Below the pieces are notes generated by a model. It saw nothing but the letters and a program-made list of their open reading frames with translations, did not search any database and was not told the DNA's origin. A stretch of DNA of 64,000 nt from Maylandia zebra (lineage: Eukaryota > Chordata > Actinopteri > Cichliformes > Cichlidae), in the NCBI RefSeq assembly GCF_041146795.1, contig NC_135179.1, positions 27,143,047 to 27,207,046 on the forward strand, given 5' to 3'. The stretch's first letter is position 1. Every line of letters begins with the position of its first letter. This document shows, piece after piece, positions 39,886 to 49,100 of the stretch. The translations under genes and the position numbers were made by a program.

Positions 39886-40860
39886 TCATTAGACAACTCG
39901 GCAGTGGAACAAAGTGCACTCATTGACCACTTAAACTTAAGCAAATGTGTGTTCACTTCATGAAGGCTGTAAAACCACAAAAGGATGACACGCACAAATG
40001 CAGTTAGCAGTCTTTTGCAAACATAAGACACGAGTTGAATAAATGGCCTTTGTGTGTCAGTTTCTATCCTTAGCGTGTTTTGAGGGGACTCATTTCAGGA
40101 AAGGAAAGTGAGAGAGATGCCATCTGTTTTAGTTATTTTTGCTTTGCGTCTCTTTTTCCAACGGTTGTGAAAGAGGAATCGACATTCTCCACTGGTGCAT
40201 GTACACAAACCGCATGGACTTTTTTTTTCTTTTGCTTTTAGATCACCAGGCTTTTCTTTTCTTTGACTGTAGCAGGACAGATAAATTGATCAACTGTGTA
40301 ACTTTCCCATGCAGAAAATCAAAGCTTTCATTCTAAGAAACTGACCTTTTTAGTTTATTCAGGAAGCTGCCATCATTTTTCTTGATATCTTGAACGATCT
40401 TCTGAAGCTGCCTGGAACGCAAACATAAGGTTTCATACAGAAGTCATAAATAAATGCAGTTGTACATGCACATGTAATTTGTCTTGTTTCTCAGCTTTAA
40501 AAAGTACTTTCCAAAGAAGCATTCACATAAGTTCCTCATTTCACTTTTCCAGACAGAGTTTAGAGGCATTTTGCTGAATACAATGAATACAAGTCTATAT
40601 GGACATTTTTGTAGTTTTACAGTGTTTTGTAATGAATTGCAGAACATATTACCAAGCAGAACATAAAAAAGATACATAAAAAAAATCATAGCTTTGTTTT
40701 TCTTTTTTTTGTTGCTAATTATACTCCTTGTACATTTGAAACAAACTAAAAATTGGCTTAAAGCAACAACGCTCACGCGAAATTTACAACAAAACCCATC
40801 TTCTTACCGGATCTTTGCTGTGGCAGGAGCAGCCAGTTTACCTAACGTATCCATGTTCAT
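28760..40860 (-). CDS. blnk: B-cell linker protein BLNK/SLP-65 (short form)
   Basis: Twenty-one coding exons, all GT-AG and phase-consistent (1272 nt, 423 aa): 40808-40860, 40346-40411, 39758-39804, 38734-38777, 38544-38655, 38184-38275, 38026-38086, 35738-35763, 35614-35642, 34984-35040, 34839-34866, 34703-34754, 32162-32210, 32043-32070, 31852-31882, 31362-31437, 31249-31277, 31124-31158, 30960-31043, 30719-30874, 28760-28876. BLNK is the cytosolic adaptor that Syk phosphorylates after B-cell receptor engagement, recruiting PLCgamma2, Btk, Vav and Grb2. Visible parts: the N-terminal helix (Q-L-Q-K-I-V-Q-D-I-K-K), an acidic region with YxxP-type sites (Y-E-D-P, Y-E-P-P, Y-I-N-P, Y-I-E-P, Y-E-V-P), proline-rich segments (P-P-K-R-P-P-K-K-P; P-P-R-L-P-K-P-I-P-R) and a C-terminal SH2 domain over the last three exons (K-P-W-Y-A start; F-M-V-R-K-S-S with the phosphotyrosine-binding Arg). 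Two in-frame ATGs open exon 1; the second matches the human start. Confidence 0.95.
28877..30718. other. Last blnk intron
   Basis: 1.8 kb intron splitting the SH2 domain. It contains a (TAA)n trinucleotide array at about 29671-29693 and no supported gene; the 145-codon frame at 30033-30470 has no domain or codon-bias support. Confidence 0.5.
32563..33281 (+). mobile_element. 5'-truncated Penelope-like element with 14-bp target-site duplication
   Basis: The element encodes broken pieces of a GIY-YIG endonuclease: the Y-I-G-E-T-K motif (about 32660), then frameshifted blocks around 32735-32860 that include D-R-E-D-R-W-F-E-R-G-V-K. The 3' end carries the tail common in fish Penelope elements (about 33170-33270). 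A 14-bp direct repeat, TATCATATCAGTAT, flanks it at 32549-32562 and 33282-33295. The first 23 bases (32564-32586) are a perfect inverted copy of 33228-33250 near the 3' end, an arrangement seen in Penelope insertions. It lies in the blnk intron between exons 34703-34754 and 32162-32210. Confidence 0.85.
33600..34565 (+). mobile_element. Decayed Tc1-like transposon (family C)
   Basis: A transposase remnant includes M-D-N-H-P-D-H-T-A (catalytic Asp region) at about 33990-34020 and a degraded D-P-N-L-I-K-H-I-F-Q-L-L-K block near 34085-34125. The right part (34375-34565) resembles, inverted, the end sequence at about 59620-59700, consistent with a shared terminal repeat. Stops and frameshifts make it inactive. 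Intronic in blnk. Confidence 0.65.
36290..36735 (+). mobile_element. 3' module of a dispersed fish retroposon with (TGAAT)n-type tail
   Basis: The sequence ends in a segment resembling a common fish dispersed repeat: a conserved block (about 36440-36660), then an AATAAA-containing stretch and a tail of TGAATTGAATTGAACTGAAC type. This structure suggests a non-LTR element or SINE 3' end. The exact family is not assigned. Intronic in blnk. Confidence 0.6.
37183..37772. mobile_element. Non-autonomous pogo/Tigger-like DNA transposon
   Basis: Inverted ends: CAGTGGTCCCTCGG at the left and the complement of CAGTGGTCCATCG at the right, with TA at the left junction (the right flank is CA, one mismatch). 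A second inverted block (C-G-C-A-G-A-T-T-T) follows each end. At 590 bp with no transposase frame it is a MITE-sized derivative. Intronic in blnk. Confidence 0.7.
39676..39715. repeat. Perfect 18-bp palindrome with 4-nt spacer in a blnk intron
   Basis: CAGACATGTAGATTACAG, then TGAC, then its exact complement. It is intronic, about 40 bases downstream of exon 39758-39804 in the blnk transcript, and could form a short hairpin in the pre-mRNA. Confidence 0.85.
39811..39880. repeat. (CA)n microsatellite abutting a blnk splice acceptor
   Basis: About 35 CA units. On the blnk (minus) strand this is a (TG)n tract that ends only a few bases before the AG acceptor of exon 39758-39804, in place of a normal polypyrimidine tract. 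Confidence 0.95.
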
Positions 40861-41043
40861 GTTTGATCCAAAAGTTTACATTTTTCGGGCCACATTCCTG
40901 TCATGTGGTAAAGGTCGACTGCCGAATTTTTCGCAGAATTGTAAATGAACCCTGCCTTTGTTTAGTCACGTCCTTCTCACACAGGGGAGGGAATTTGCTC
41001 GAGCCACCTCTGTCAGACAAATCACTTCTCTTTTCCACTCCCC

Positions 41044-41045
<2 letters not shown>
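40861..41045 (-). promoter_or_regulatory. blnk: Candidate promoter/5' UTR of the short blnk form
   Basis: The short-form start at 40860 has an in-frame TAA about 16 bases upstream and no acceptor between, so exon 40808-40860 must be a first exon with its own promoter. The region ends at a (CA)n array at 41047-41121. No TATA box was recognised. Confidence 0.4.

Positions 41046-41046
<1 letters not shown>

Positions 41047-41122
<76 letters not shown>
41047..41122. repeat. (CA)n microsatellite upstream of the short blnk first exon
   Basis: About 37 CA units, less than 200 bases upstream of the blnk short-form ATG. Confidence 0.95.
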
Positions 41123-41125
<3 letters not shown>

Positions 41126-41839
41126 CAAAAAGTGTGAGAGTGTCTTACATCACATCTGCCTTGACTCACTTCAATTCCACCCTTCCAAACACTGATATTT
41201 TACCAACTGTAGATAACTTCATATATAGGAAATTTCTAGAGAATGACTTCGAGTTATCGGTATGTTATACAACAGATTGAAAGGTGACTTGGAACTTGCC
41301 ACAATTACACGTACAACTCTGCTAACTTCCTCTAACAGAGTGTTTTATTATTTAACACTCTGTTTCAACTAATATATCTTTGTTAATGCATGTCTAACTT
41401 ATGCTTTTAGCCTTAAAAATGATCTGTTGTTAAGGTCATTATGTCATGGAAAGTACCATGTTGTAACCCTGTTCTATAAAGAAGAAGGAAAAATAACAAG
41501 TATGCTGCCTCTCATGTTAGCCTGGAAGGAAGTTGATTTACTACAGCATGTATGCGATCATCATGGGAATTTCTTTTCTCGGTTTTTGTTTTGCTAAAAA
41601 AACGTCTACTCTGCCTTTAATCATAGTCAGAGGAAGATGTAATATGAGGAAGTTGTGCATGGTAAGAAAATACCAAGAAGTAAAGAGACAACTTTGGACT
41701 TTTAAGGTAATATCTAAACAGATCTCGCAATGAGAACAGAAGTCAGCATACTGTATGAGGACAGTCATACCATAAGCCCCAAAGAAGCCAAGAAAATATC
41801 TGACATCATCATTACACCACCACCTCTCGCCTGAACAAG

Positions 41840-42260
41840 GCAGGACGGATCCATGACCTAACCATCTGAATGCACACCTTGCTTGGTACGATTTGTTAAT
41901 TAAGTTACAGTTACCTTCCTATCAGCTCAAATCTCTGACCTCTGGCATTGAGTTGTTGAGTTTTCACCAAGAGAACGGGCTGTCACACAGTTTCTTGCTT
42001 TTGGACCATTCTCTGTAAACCCTGGAGATGGTTGTGTGGGAAGATCGCAGTTGAGCAGCAGTTTCTCAAATAGTCAGACCCTCCTGATCTCACAGCAACA
42101 ACCACAGAAACACTCAAATAACATTTCTTCCCCATTTGAATACACTAGCTGAACTTCAGCAGGATATCTTGAATACCTAAATGCTTTGAGTTGCTGCCAT
42201 GCGATTGGCTGTTTCAACATTTGTGGTAGCACGCAGTTGTACCAGTGAGTGTATAAAAAT
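41840..42260 (-). mobile_element. Tc1-like family A fragment, reverse orientation
   Basis: The complement matches the 5' half of the family-A element, ending at 42245-42260 with a remnant of the terminal repeat (CACTCACTGGTACAAC on the minus strand). Transposase 3' half absent. Confidence 0.6.
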
Positions 42261-42734
42261 ACATGCGAACACAGTATGAGATATTTAGTCTGTCACTTCA
42301 CCTTTGTCACTTTTTTCTTTCTATATACGGAAGCGTGTGTCCATTTCATGTTACATAACATGTGAAAGTGTTGCAAAAAGTGGCTTTTCAGATTGGATTT
42401 CGTGTGCTCTGAATCATACTGTGCATAGTGTGGACCTACAAACTGCACGGTGCTGCTTTTTTCAAAGTAACTTTATGGTTTGACAAGTGAATGAGTGATG
42501 GGATAAAAGAAAATAAAAGACCAAGTATGGAAGTTCAGGGCTTCCAGTTTTACATTTGAATTTGTAGTTGCTATTTTTTACCAATTTTATTGGTAAATAA
42601 AATATTTACAGTGTGCAAATATCTGGAGACACTCTTCATTTCTTTATAGTTTGCAAGGAAAGAAGTGCACCCATTTATGGAAACAAGTGCAAACATATGG
42701 AAACACAGTATATAGGGCAAAGCAGTTTGAACAA

Positions 42735-43015
42735 TTCTAATCGGTAATTGGTATGACCACCTTTATTTAAGAAAAAAAAAAGCAGGAACTCTCTTAAGAA
42801 AACTTGCATGTCATTCTTTTAAGTAGTCTTCAAGAGTAGTTCTCCACGTGTCTTGAAGGACATTCAAAGCTCTTCTTTGGCTGCTTCTTGTTTCGTTCTC
42901 TGTCGAGATGATCCCACACTGTTTCAATAATGTTGAGGTCCGGGCTCTGGGGAGACCAATCCATGACTCATAGTGTGTTTTCTAACCCAGTGATGCATCA
43001 GTGTTGGTGGACACA
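42735..43015 (-). mobile_element. Tc1-like transposase C-terminal remnant
   Basis: On the minus strand a block near 42925-42970 translates as M-D-W-S-P-Q-S-P-D-L-N-I-I-E-T-V-W-D-H-L, the signature around the catalytic Glu of Tc1 transposases. Flanking sequence is decayed, and no terminal repeats were found. Confidence 0.65.
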
Positions 43016-44143
43016 CTGTACACTCACACAGAAATAAGCCAAGTTTTCTTTCTAGCTAATAAGTCTTTGTGAATCACCTTCTTGGTGCAAAAATACTATT
43101 TTAACCCTGTCAAACTGCGTTATTTTTGGCATTTCTTGGTATATTTCACTAAACAAATGGGAAGAAATTGTCTATTTTTGTTGCTAATGTCTAAAGAATA
43201 TCTACAGATGCAGATTTAAAGTGGTTATTTGGTAAGATGTGTTTTTTTTTCAGCTAATGACTTTTGTACATGCTTTTAAAATGATGAGATAAATATTTTT
43301 ACATTTCACTCTAAGATTTAAGTACAATATGTTGTATTTATGTTACAATATTTGAATTTTCCACGCAAGAAAAGTTTCACTTAGATTTTAATAATGCATA
43401 ATTTTCAAGAAACACGTAATAATTAATTTAATTTTTTATTTTCTAGTTTAATTTTTTTACAGAGCATGCCGGTTGAAACAAGTAATTGTAGCTTAATGGT
43501 GTCTGTTTATATCACACACACGGGAATACATCAACGGGTACATACCATACAAACAAGAACACACATGCAGCCACATGTGCAGGTGCAGTCAGACACCCTA
43601 ACTTCCCCAAACACATCTGTGCATGTACACAGATCCAGCGGAAACCAGCTGTACGCGAGCACACACACAAATATTGTAATTTCATTTCTGCTCCTTCTCT
43701 TATTTACACATGAATACAAGCAGATCTGGGGCAGTCACACTTTATCATTTGGAGTCTACTGCTTCTATAGGTCAGTCTTCTAATGTCTAATTTCGGTTGG
43801 CCTGGGTGAATTGTAACCTTGGTTTCCTGTACTTACTTACAAGAGGGGCAACCAGTGTGGTTTTCTGCTAATGTAGCCCATCTGCAATAAGGTCTGATGT
43901 GCTCTGCGATCAGACACGCACTCCTGCACACTTTGTAATGAGTGGTTATATTGTTGTTGTTACCTTCCTTAATACAAATTTTATTTGTCGCATGCACAGT
44001 ACAACATTTATTGAACATGTAGCGAAATGCTTGTGTCCGAGCTGCAGACATAGCCGCGCCATTCCAGGGCTTTTAGCATGGAGCTCTAGCCAGGACCCTT
44101 ACTGGATACCGGGAGGGAACCGAACTTGTGTGGGAGTCACAAA

Positions 44144-45550
44144 CAGAGATGGGCAGTAATCTGTAATCTGATTACTTTTTTCAAGTAATGAGTAAAGTAA
44201 GGGATTACTATTGCAAAAAAGGTATTTAGATTACCGTTACTTTCCCGTAAGCACACTGCGTTACTGCGTTACTGCGTTACTACGTTACTAAAACCAGGAT
44301 TCTTTTGTGAGTGTCTCATGACAATGACGTAAGCGAGTGCGACGTTCGTGGCAACAGCTGTGTGCAGATCAAGAATGGATAATATATCGAGTGTGGGAGA
44401 GAGTATGATAAATTTTGAGGTTATTATATCATCTTATGCCATGTTATACCCCTAATTAAAGATTGTGAAATTATTATGTAGTTTTAGTTTGCATTATTCT
44501 CCTGACTTAGAAAAAGGGGATAACTATTACATTTATTAAACTGATTTGTGTTACATTAGACTGCTGATTTATTGTGAATGAGTGATATTGTTTTATGATG
44601 TATGATACAGCTGCATTATAAGAAATACTGTTTTCAGAGAATCATGGCCTTATTTGTCTGATTAGAAAGGAACAGAACATACTGCACAGGAAGCCAAGGT
44701 CATAACTTAGGCTCACTGAGAGAGAAAGAATGTGGATGTTTAGGTTTTATGACGCTGGAGGGGGGCTGAAGCTATAAGAATGTGAGAAATGGTCATACAC
44801 CTCGAGATCTGCTGTTACCCTCATCGGCACATCTCCCATCCGGATGTATTGCGCAAAAGTGTTGTATGGAATAATGAGAATTGTATGGAATAAAATGACT
44901 GTTGATTGAGCATTTATACACCGTTCTTCCTTCAGCCCAAAGATCAAAGAATTGGGAGGATTCAACACCATGCAGTGTTTAAAGCATGGAAGTACTGACC
45001 TTACTTTGAGTTTGATTCGTAAAAAGTGCCAAAAACATTAGCGTCCGCTGCTCACTGCGTGGGAAGAAAACGTCTTTTTACAGCGGAAAAACCCCTTAAC
45101 TTCCGAGCAAGCACCGAGTGTGTTACCACGGAATGGTAAATTCACAAACTCGCGGATTCTTCCACTGACCGCTGCGGCAAACCTGCACCAGGGCAAACCT
45201 CCGCCTGCCCCAATCCTGCTACAGGTGAAAATAGAGCAACAGAACCACTATATAAAAAATAAAATTTTTTGCTTGATGCATAAAGTTAAAAGATTAAAAC
45301 TAATAAAACAAATTTTAAAAAGAGACTTTTCCATTTGATTACATTTTATATGATAGATTAGGCAGAAAGTAGAATTGGGCTGAAAGATCTATTGCTTTAT
45401 CACCTATTCAGGTTGTAAATTATGTTTCTAAAAAGTAACTAAGTAACTAATTACTTTCAAAAATAAGTAATCAGTAAAGTGATTACTTTTTTGGGGAAGT
45501 AATCATTATTAGTTACTGATTACTTTTTTCAAGTAACTTGACCAACACTG
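44144..45550. mobile_element. Non-autonomous hAT transposon with 8-bp TSD
   Basis: Both sides carry the exact 8-bp duplication GTCACAAA (44136-44143 and 45551-45558). Ends are CAGAGATGGGCAG at the left and the complement of CAGTGTTGGTCAAG at the right, typical hAT termini. Subterminal regions are rich in alternating TTACT/AGTAA motifs. No transposase frame, so it is non-autonomous. Confidence 0.85.
44444..44967. mobile_element. Candidate solo LTR nested in the hAT
   Basis: A 524-bp segment flanked by the 5-bp repeat CCATG (44439-44443 and 44968-44972). It has an AATAAA signal near 44890 and ends in TTCAACA. The left edge can be read as TGTTAT if the repeat is taken to overlap. No coding sequence and no second LTR, so it would be a solo LTR of an old LTR element. 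The call is tentative. Confidence 0.4.
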
Positions 45551-45579
45551 GTCACAAACCTAGCCTTTAGCTGCACCTG

Positions 45580-45682
45580 TCCTCCAGGTGCCGAGGTTAT
45601 GAAGCTCAAACTCATAACCTCGGCAACAGCACAGTGTTCTGTCATATAAGTACCGCGCGCTAACCGATTGCGGCACTGGAGC
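45580..45682 (-). pseudogene. tRNA-Ile(UAU)-like sequence retaining a tRNA intron (SINE head)
   Basis: The minus strand shows the acceptor stem GCTCCAG, a D-arm with A-box-like GCAATCGGTTAGCGCG, and the anticodon loop CTTATA with anticodon TAT. A 19-nt intron follows, inserted after position 37 as in vertebrate tRNA-Ile(UAU) genes, then the 3' anticodon arm and variable region. The T-arm is abnormal: an extra 11 or so bases make it a 14-bp perfect hairpin (45589-45602 with 45612-45625), after which a degraded acceptor 3' side CCTGGAG follows. The altered T-arm means it is not a functional tRNA. Confidence 0.7.
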
Positions 45683-45694
45683 TTCCTGTCAGCT

Positions 45695-45916
45695 GAAAGC
45701 AGTCAGACCATTCTCCTCTGACCTCTGATCTCAAGAAGAGCTTTTCACTCAGAGAACATTCACTCACTGGATATTTTCTCTTTTTAAGAGAAAAAAAATG
45801 CTTATGGTTTGCAGTTTGGCACCAGCATCCATGATGCTGCCCATGCAATCAGCTAATGAGATATTAGAGTTAATGAGCAGTCGAACAGGCGTACCTAATG
45901 AAATGGCCAGCTAGTG
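45695..45916 (-). mobile_element. Tc1-like family A 5' fragment
   Basis: The complement matches the left part of family A. It ends at 45890-45916 with the terminal repeat remnant (GTACCTAATGAAATGGCCAG on the plus strand), immediately beside the SINE head. Confidence 0.6.
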
Positions 45917-46102
45917 TTGTTGTGAAATGTTTTGTAGCTCTGGACAGAGAGATCAGTCAGCCTGTGGTTTGTTTTGTCAAACTGCAGCAGCAACAATAAA
46001 AAGAAATGAGAGAAAAGGAGAACTGAAGGACGGAGACGGGGGGAGAGAAAAGGAGGATATGATTGAGGGGTGTGATGACAGAGGTACGAGGGTGTTACTT
46101 AC

Positions 46103-49100
46103 GGCTGGTGGATGAGACTAAACTTGCTCAAGTCACTTTCACTCAGGTTCTGAAAGAACATCAGAGAAATCAACTGTTAAAAAAATGTGACAGGATGGGA
46201 GGAAAATAAAAGACTACAGAGATCACAGATCGCTGTGATTCCTTTCAGCAGAGATGATACGGCGAGGATGTCACCTTTACTGGAGCAGAAGAGACATGAA
46301 TGCATTACCTCTTTAGGAACAAAAGATGGCAGCATCTCACTTAGGGCCTTTTTTGGAGGCACATGTGCTCAAACTTCGCTGTAGCTCAAAAAAGGGCACA
46401 GTTTAGCCACATTCAGACACGAACCTAAAAGTGCTGTTGGTAACATACTCCAGTAATTTCACAGGAAAGCTGTGGGCTGAGCGTCTTGCTTATGAGCCCA
46501 AATATCTACTAACACAGGATAAACATATTTTTTTTTATTAACAGAGTGCTTTTATAAGAATTAATTCTAAACTAAAAGCTGATAGAAAATAATTTTGAAA
46601 TCAACATTAAATGAACGTTGGCTGTTTTGTTTGTTGTCGCCCTTCAGGTTTGGCTCGCTCGTCTTAATACAAACAAATCCCAACCATATTATCATATTAC
46701 CCAATTTTCTAAATGATCTCACATTAAAAAAAAAAGTTTAGCCGACTGCGCTTGTATTAGGTTTTTTTTTGTCGTATTCATAATGTCTGTGTTGCAGTAA
46801 GGCGTTTGTGATTTGTAAATGAAAGGAAAATGATTACCATAAAATATGCAACAAATTCCGCTAAATTATGTATTCCCCTCTTCATTCATAATTCATTGCT
46901 CCAGGTCGTTACTTGCTCTGTCTCTCTTCCGTTTTAAATTTGCTGTAATGTAATGAGGATCCACGGCCACAAATGTTTGGGAAAAGTTGGGAATTTTAGT
47001 TTGCGAGACGTCACGTGACCCGACGGAGGCGTGTCATAACAGGCTGTAATATAAAGCGTCTGAATTTAACGTAAGAATGATGTATAATTGGTCCTTTATT
47101 CAATAAGTATGATGTGAAACCTGTGTAATGATATGCTGTTAAGCTGATTAAACAGTAGCTGTTTATTTATAAGAGAAATCAAACAGGGAGGGGAGTTAGT
47201 AATTCAGCTCACACTACCTTGATGTGTGTGTTTCGGTTGAACAAAAAGCCGCATTACCTCTAGGAATAAGCCCATAGCATAGCTGAAGCACTTTAAGACT
47301 GAGATTGGGATTTAATCATCTGTAAATTTAAAAGTGAGATCGCTTAATATGAAAGACTGTGCCTCCTTCAAAGCACTGATCCTTGCCCTCGCAGATACAC
47401 ACTTGATCATCACGCAGTCTTACAGGAAGAAGAAAAAAACATCTGTATAAAATCAGACTTAGCCTTTTGACACCGAATGAAATATCAAATAGTCTGCCCC
47501 AGTGGATACTCAGGCACAGCTCACACAGTGAATTATTTATAGGAGTGTCTGTGCTTGTTCAAATGAGACACAACAGCTCTACAAGGTGCATCCGTTCCCT
47601 TTTTTCCAGTAGGCCCAGAGTCCACGTTTTATCATTTTAAAAATGCTCATGGTCACACTGCAATGCTTTACATGCTTTTAGATCTTCCGTCAGGCCTGTT
47701 AGTAAATGTGAATGGGGCATTTTTCCTTTTCACAGTCTTCTTGTAAACCATTTTTTCATTGTCATGATGTGACATTTTTAACCTTGACGATACTGATAGT
47801 AGCATTAGCAAGATAAAGGCTATATCTGAAATTACTTCCCTGTGCAGTCATTCATGCGTATGTAATAAACCAAAGTGAGATTTTAGCTTTCATTTGTAGA
47901 AGTAGTTTATTTTTAAACAGGGACAAGTATGTCACATGAACCAGGCAGCACACAATAGCATTTATAGTCTAACCTAGTTTGTAATGGCCCTCAAAATCAA
48001 TACCATTCATAATCTATATAATAAATACACACATTTAAGAGGTGGAAGGGAGCTAAAACTGTTAAAAAGGTGGAGAGCATGTTTAAAGCAAACAAGCCAA
48101 GCAGGCCTGGCAAAAACCAACCCTAGGGTGGGTTTTTTTCTTGTAAGATAAATGAGGAAATTTTCCAACTGTTATTTAAAAGTGACTCAAAACTATTGAT
48201 GGTAATAAACACATTAAAATCACAGAATATCCCACTGGAAAGTCTACATTGCGTCAGTGTGAAATCTCGGTTTCACCCTAAACCAGGTGCACAGACGACC
48301 ACTATTCTTGTTTCTGTTCATGAGTGGTTTGCTGTCGGAGTGGCAAACAGCAAGGGCAAGGGTCTGACGCACCGAACATTTGTTAATACTTCTCGTTGAA
48401 ACGAGTTTCATTTCACGATAGAGAGAACAGCTTCGCAGCTACACGGCCACAAAATTACCCCTCGGTTCTTTCACGGCAGCTGCACAAGGTCTCATGACTG
48501 TCATTAGGTGAGAGACTTTCCACATGTTCACAAATCTACACTGGATGTCGACAAGCTAATTCTGGTTTAAGGTGTTTTTCCTGCTTTGTGGCTCTGTTAT
48601 CCATTACGAGGCAGCTGTGTCAAAATTCAAATTAGATTCAGTGAGACTAAAGAATTACTGCTTATTACGCTGAGGACATATTATTGCAGAGTGCCGCTGT
48701 AGATTTTTAAGGCCAACGGCAAAACAGAAATATATACTGCTGGCCCGTATACAAGTCACTTTATTAGGTACACCCTACAGCTGCTCTTTAACAGGTGGAA
48801 CTGGGAGCATCGCATTACGGACACGAAGCTGTGATACTATCATGTCAGTATGGATTAAAATCTCTGAGGTATGTTTCCAGCACAAGACACTTCTGAATGC
48901 AAAAAGCAGTCCAACCCTGCACCTAATAAAGTGGCAACTATATGCAGATGTGCTATATGTGCTCCATAGGAAGCATCTGCAATGGAAGCATATGTGGGTT
49001 TTTTTTCGAGGGGCCTTTGTTTGTAATGTCAATGTGATACACCGAAGCTGAAAGTGGCTTCCCCACATAGCCGCCACACACAGGCGGCATTACAGAGATG

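Larger units (their letters stand above)
43962..45682 (-). mobile_element. tRNA-Ile(UAU)-derived SINE, split by a hAT insertion
   Basis: The minus strand from 45682 reads as a tRNA-Ile(UAU)-like head, continues to 45551, is interrupted by the hAT at 44144-45550, and resumes at 44143 to about 43962 with a tail resembling LINE 3' ends (around 43990-44040). Joining the two halves across the 8-bp duplication gives one continuous element of roughly 310 bp. The full boundary at the tail is approximate. Confidence 0.65.

Noticed and set aside
39781-40031. Open frames through the (CA)n array
   Set aside because: Simple-repeat translation (T-H-T-H or V-C-V-C) with no coding evidence. The same applies to 40815-41195.
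40862-40950. Read-through from the SAM exons into the short blnk first exon
   Set aside because: An in-frame TAA lies just before the ATG and no acceptor AG lies between, so such a fusion is impossible. The SAM exons must splice to 40411.
45580-45682. Functional tRNA-Ile(UAU) gene
   Set aside because: The T-arm is replaced by a 14-bp hairpin and the 3' acceptor strand is displaced and altered. The sequence runs on into a SINE-like body.
46177-46384. Frames flanking the third SAM exon on both strands
   Set aside because: They lie in the intron upstream of the acceptor and show no homology or splice-compatible phase.
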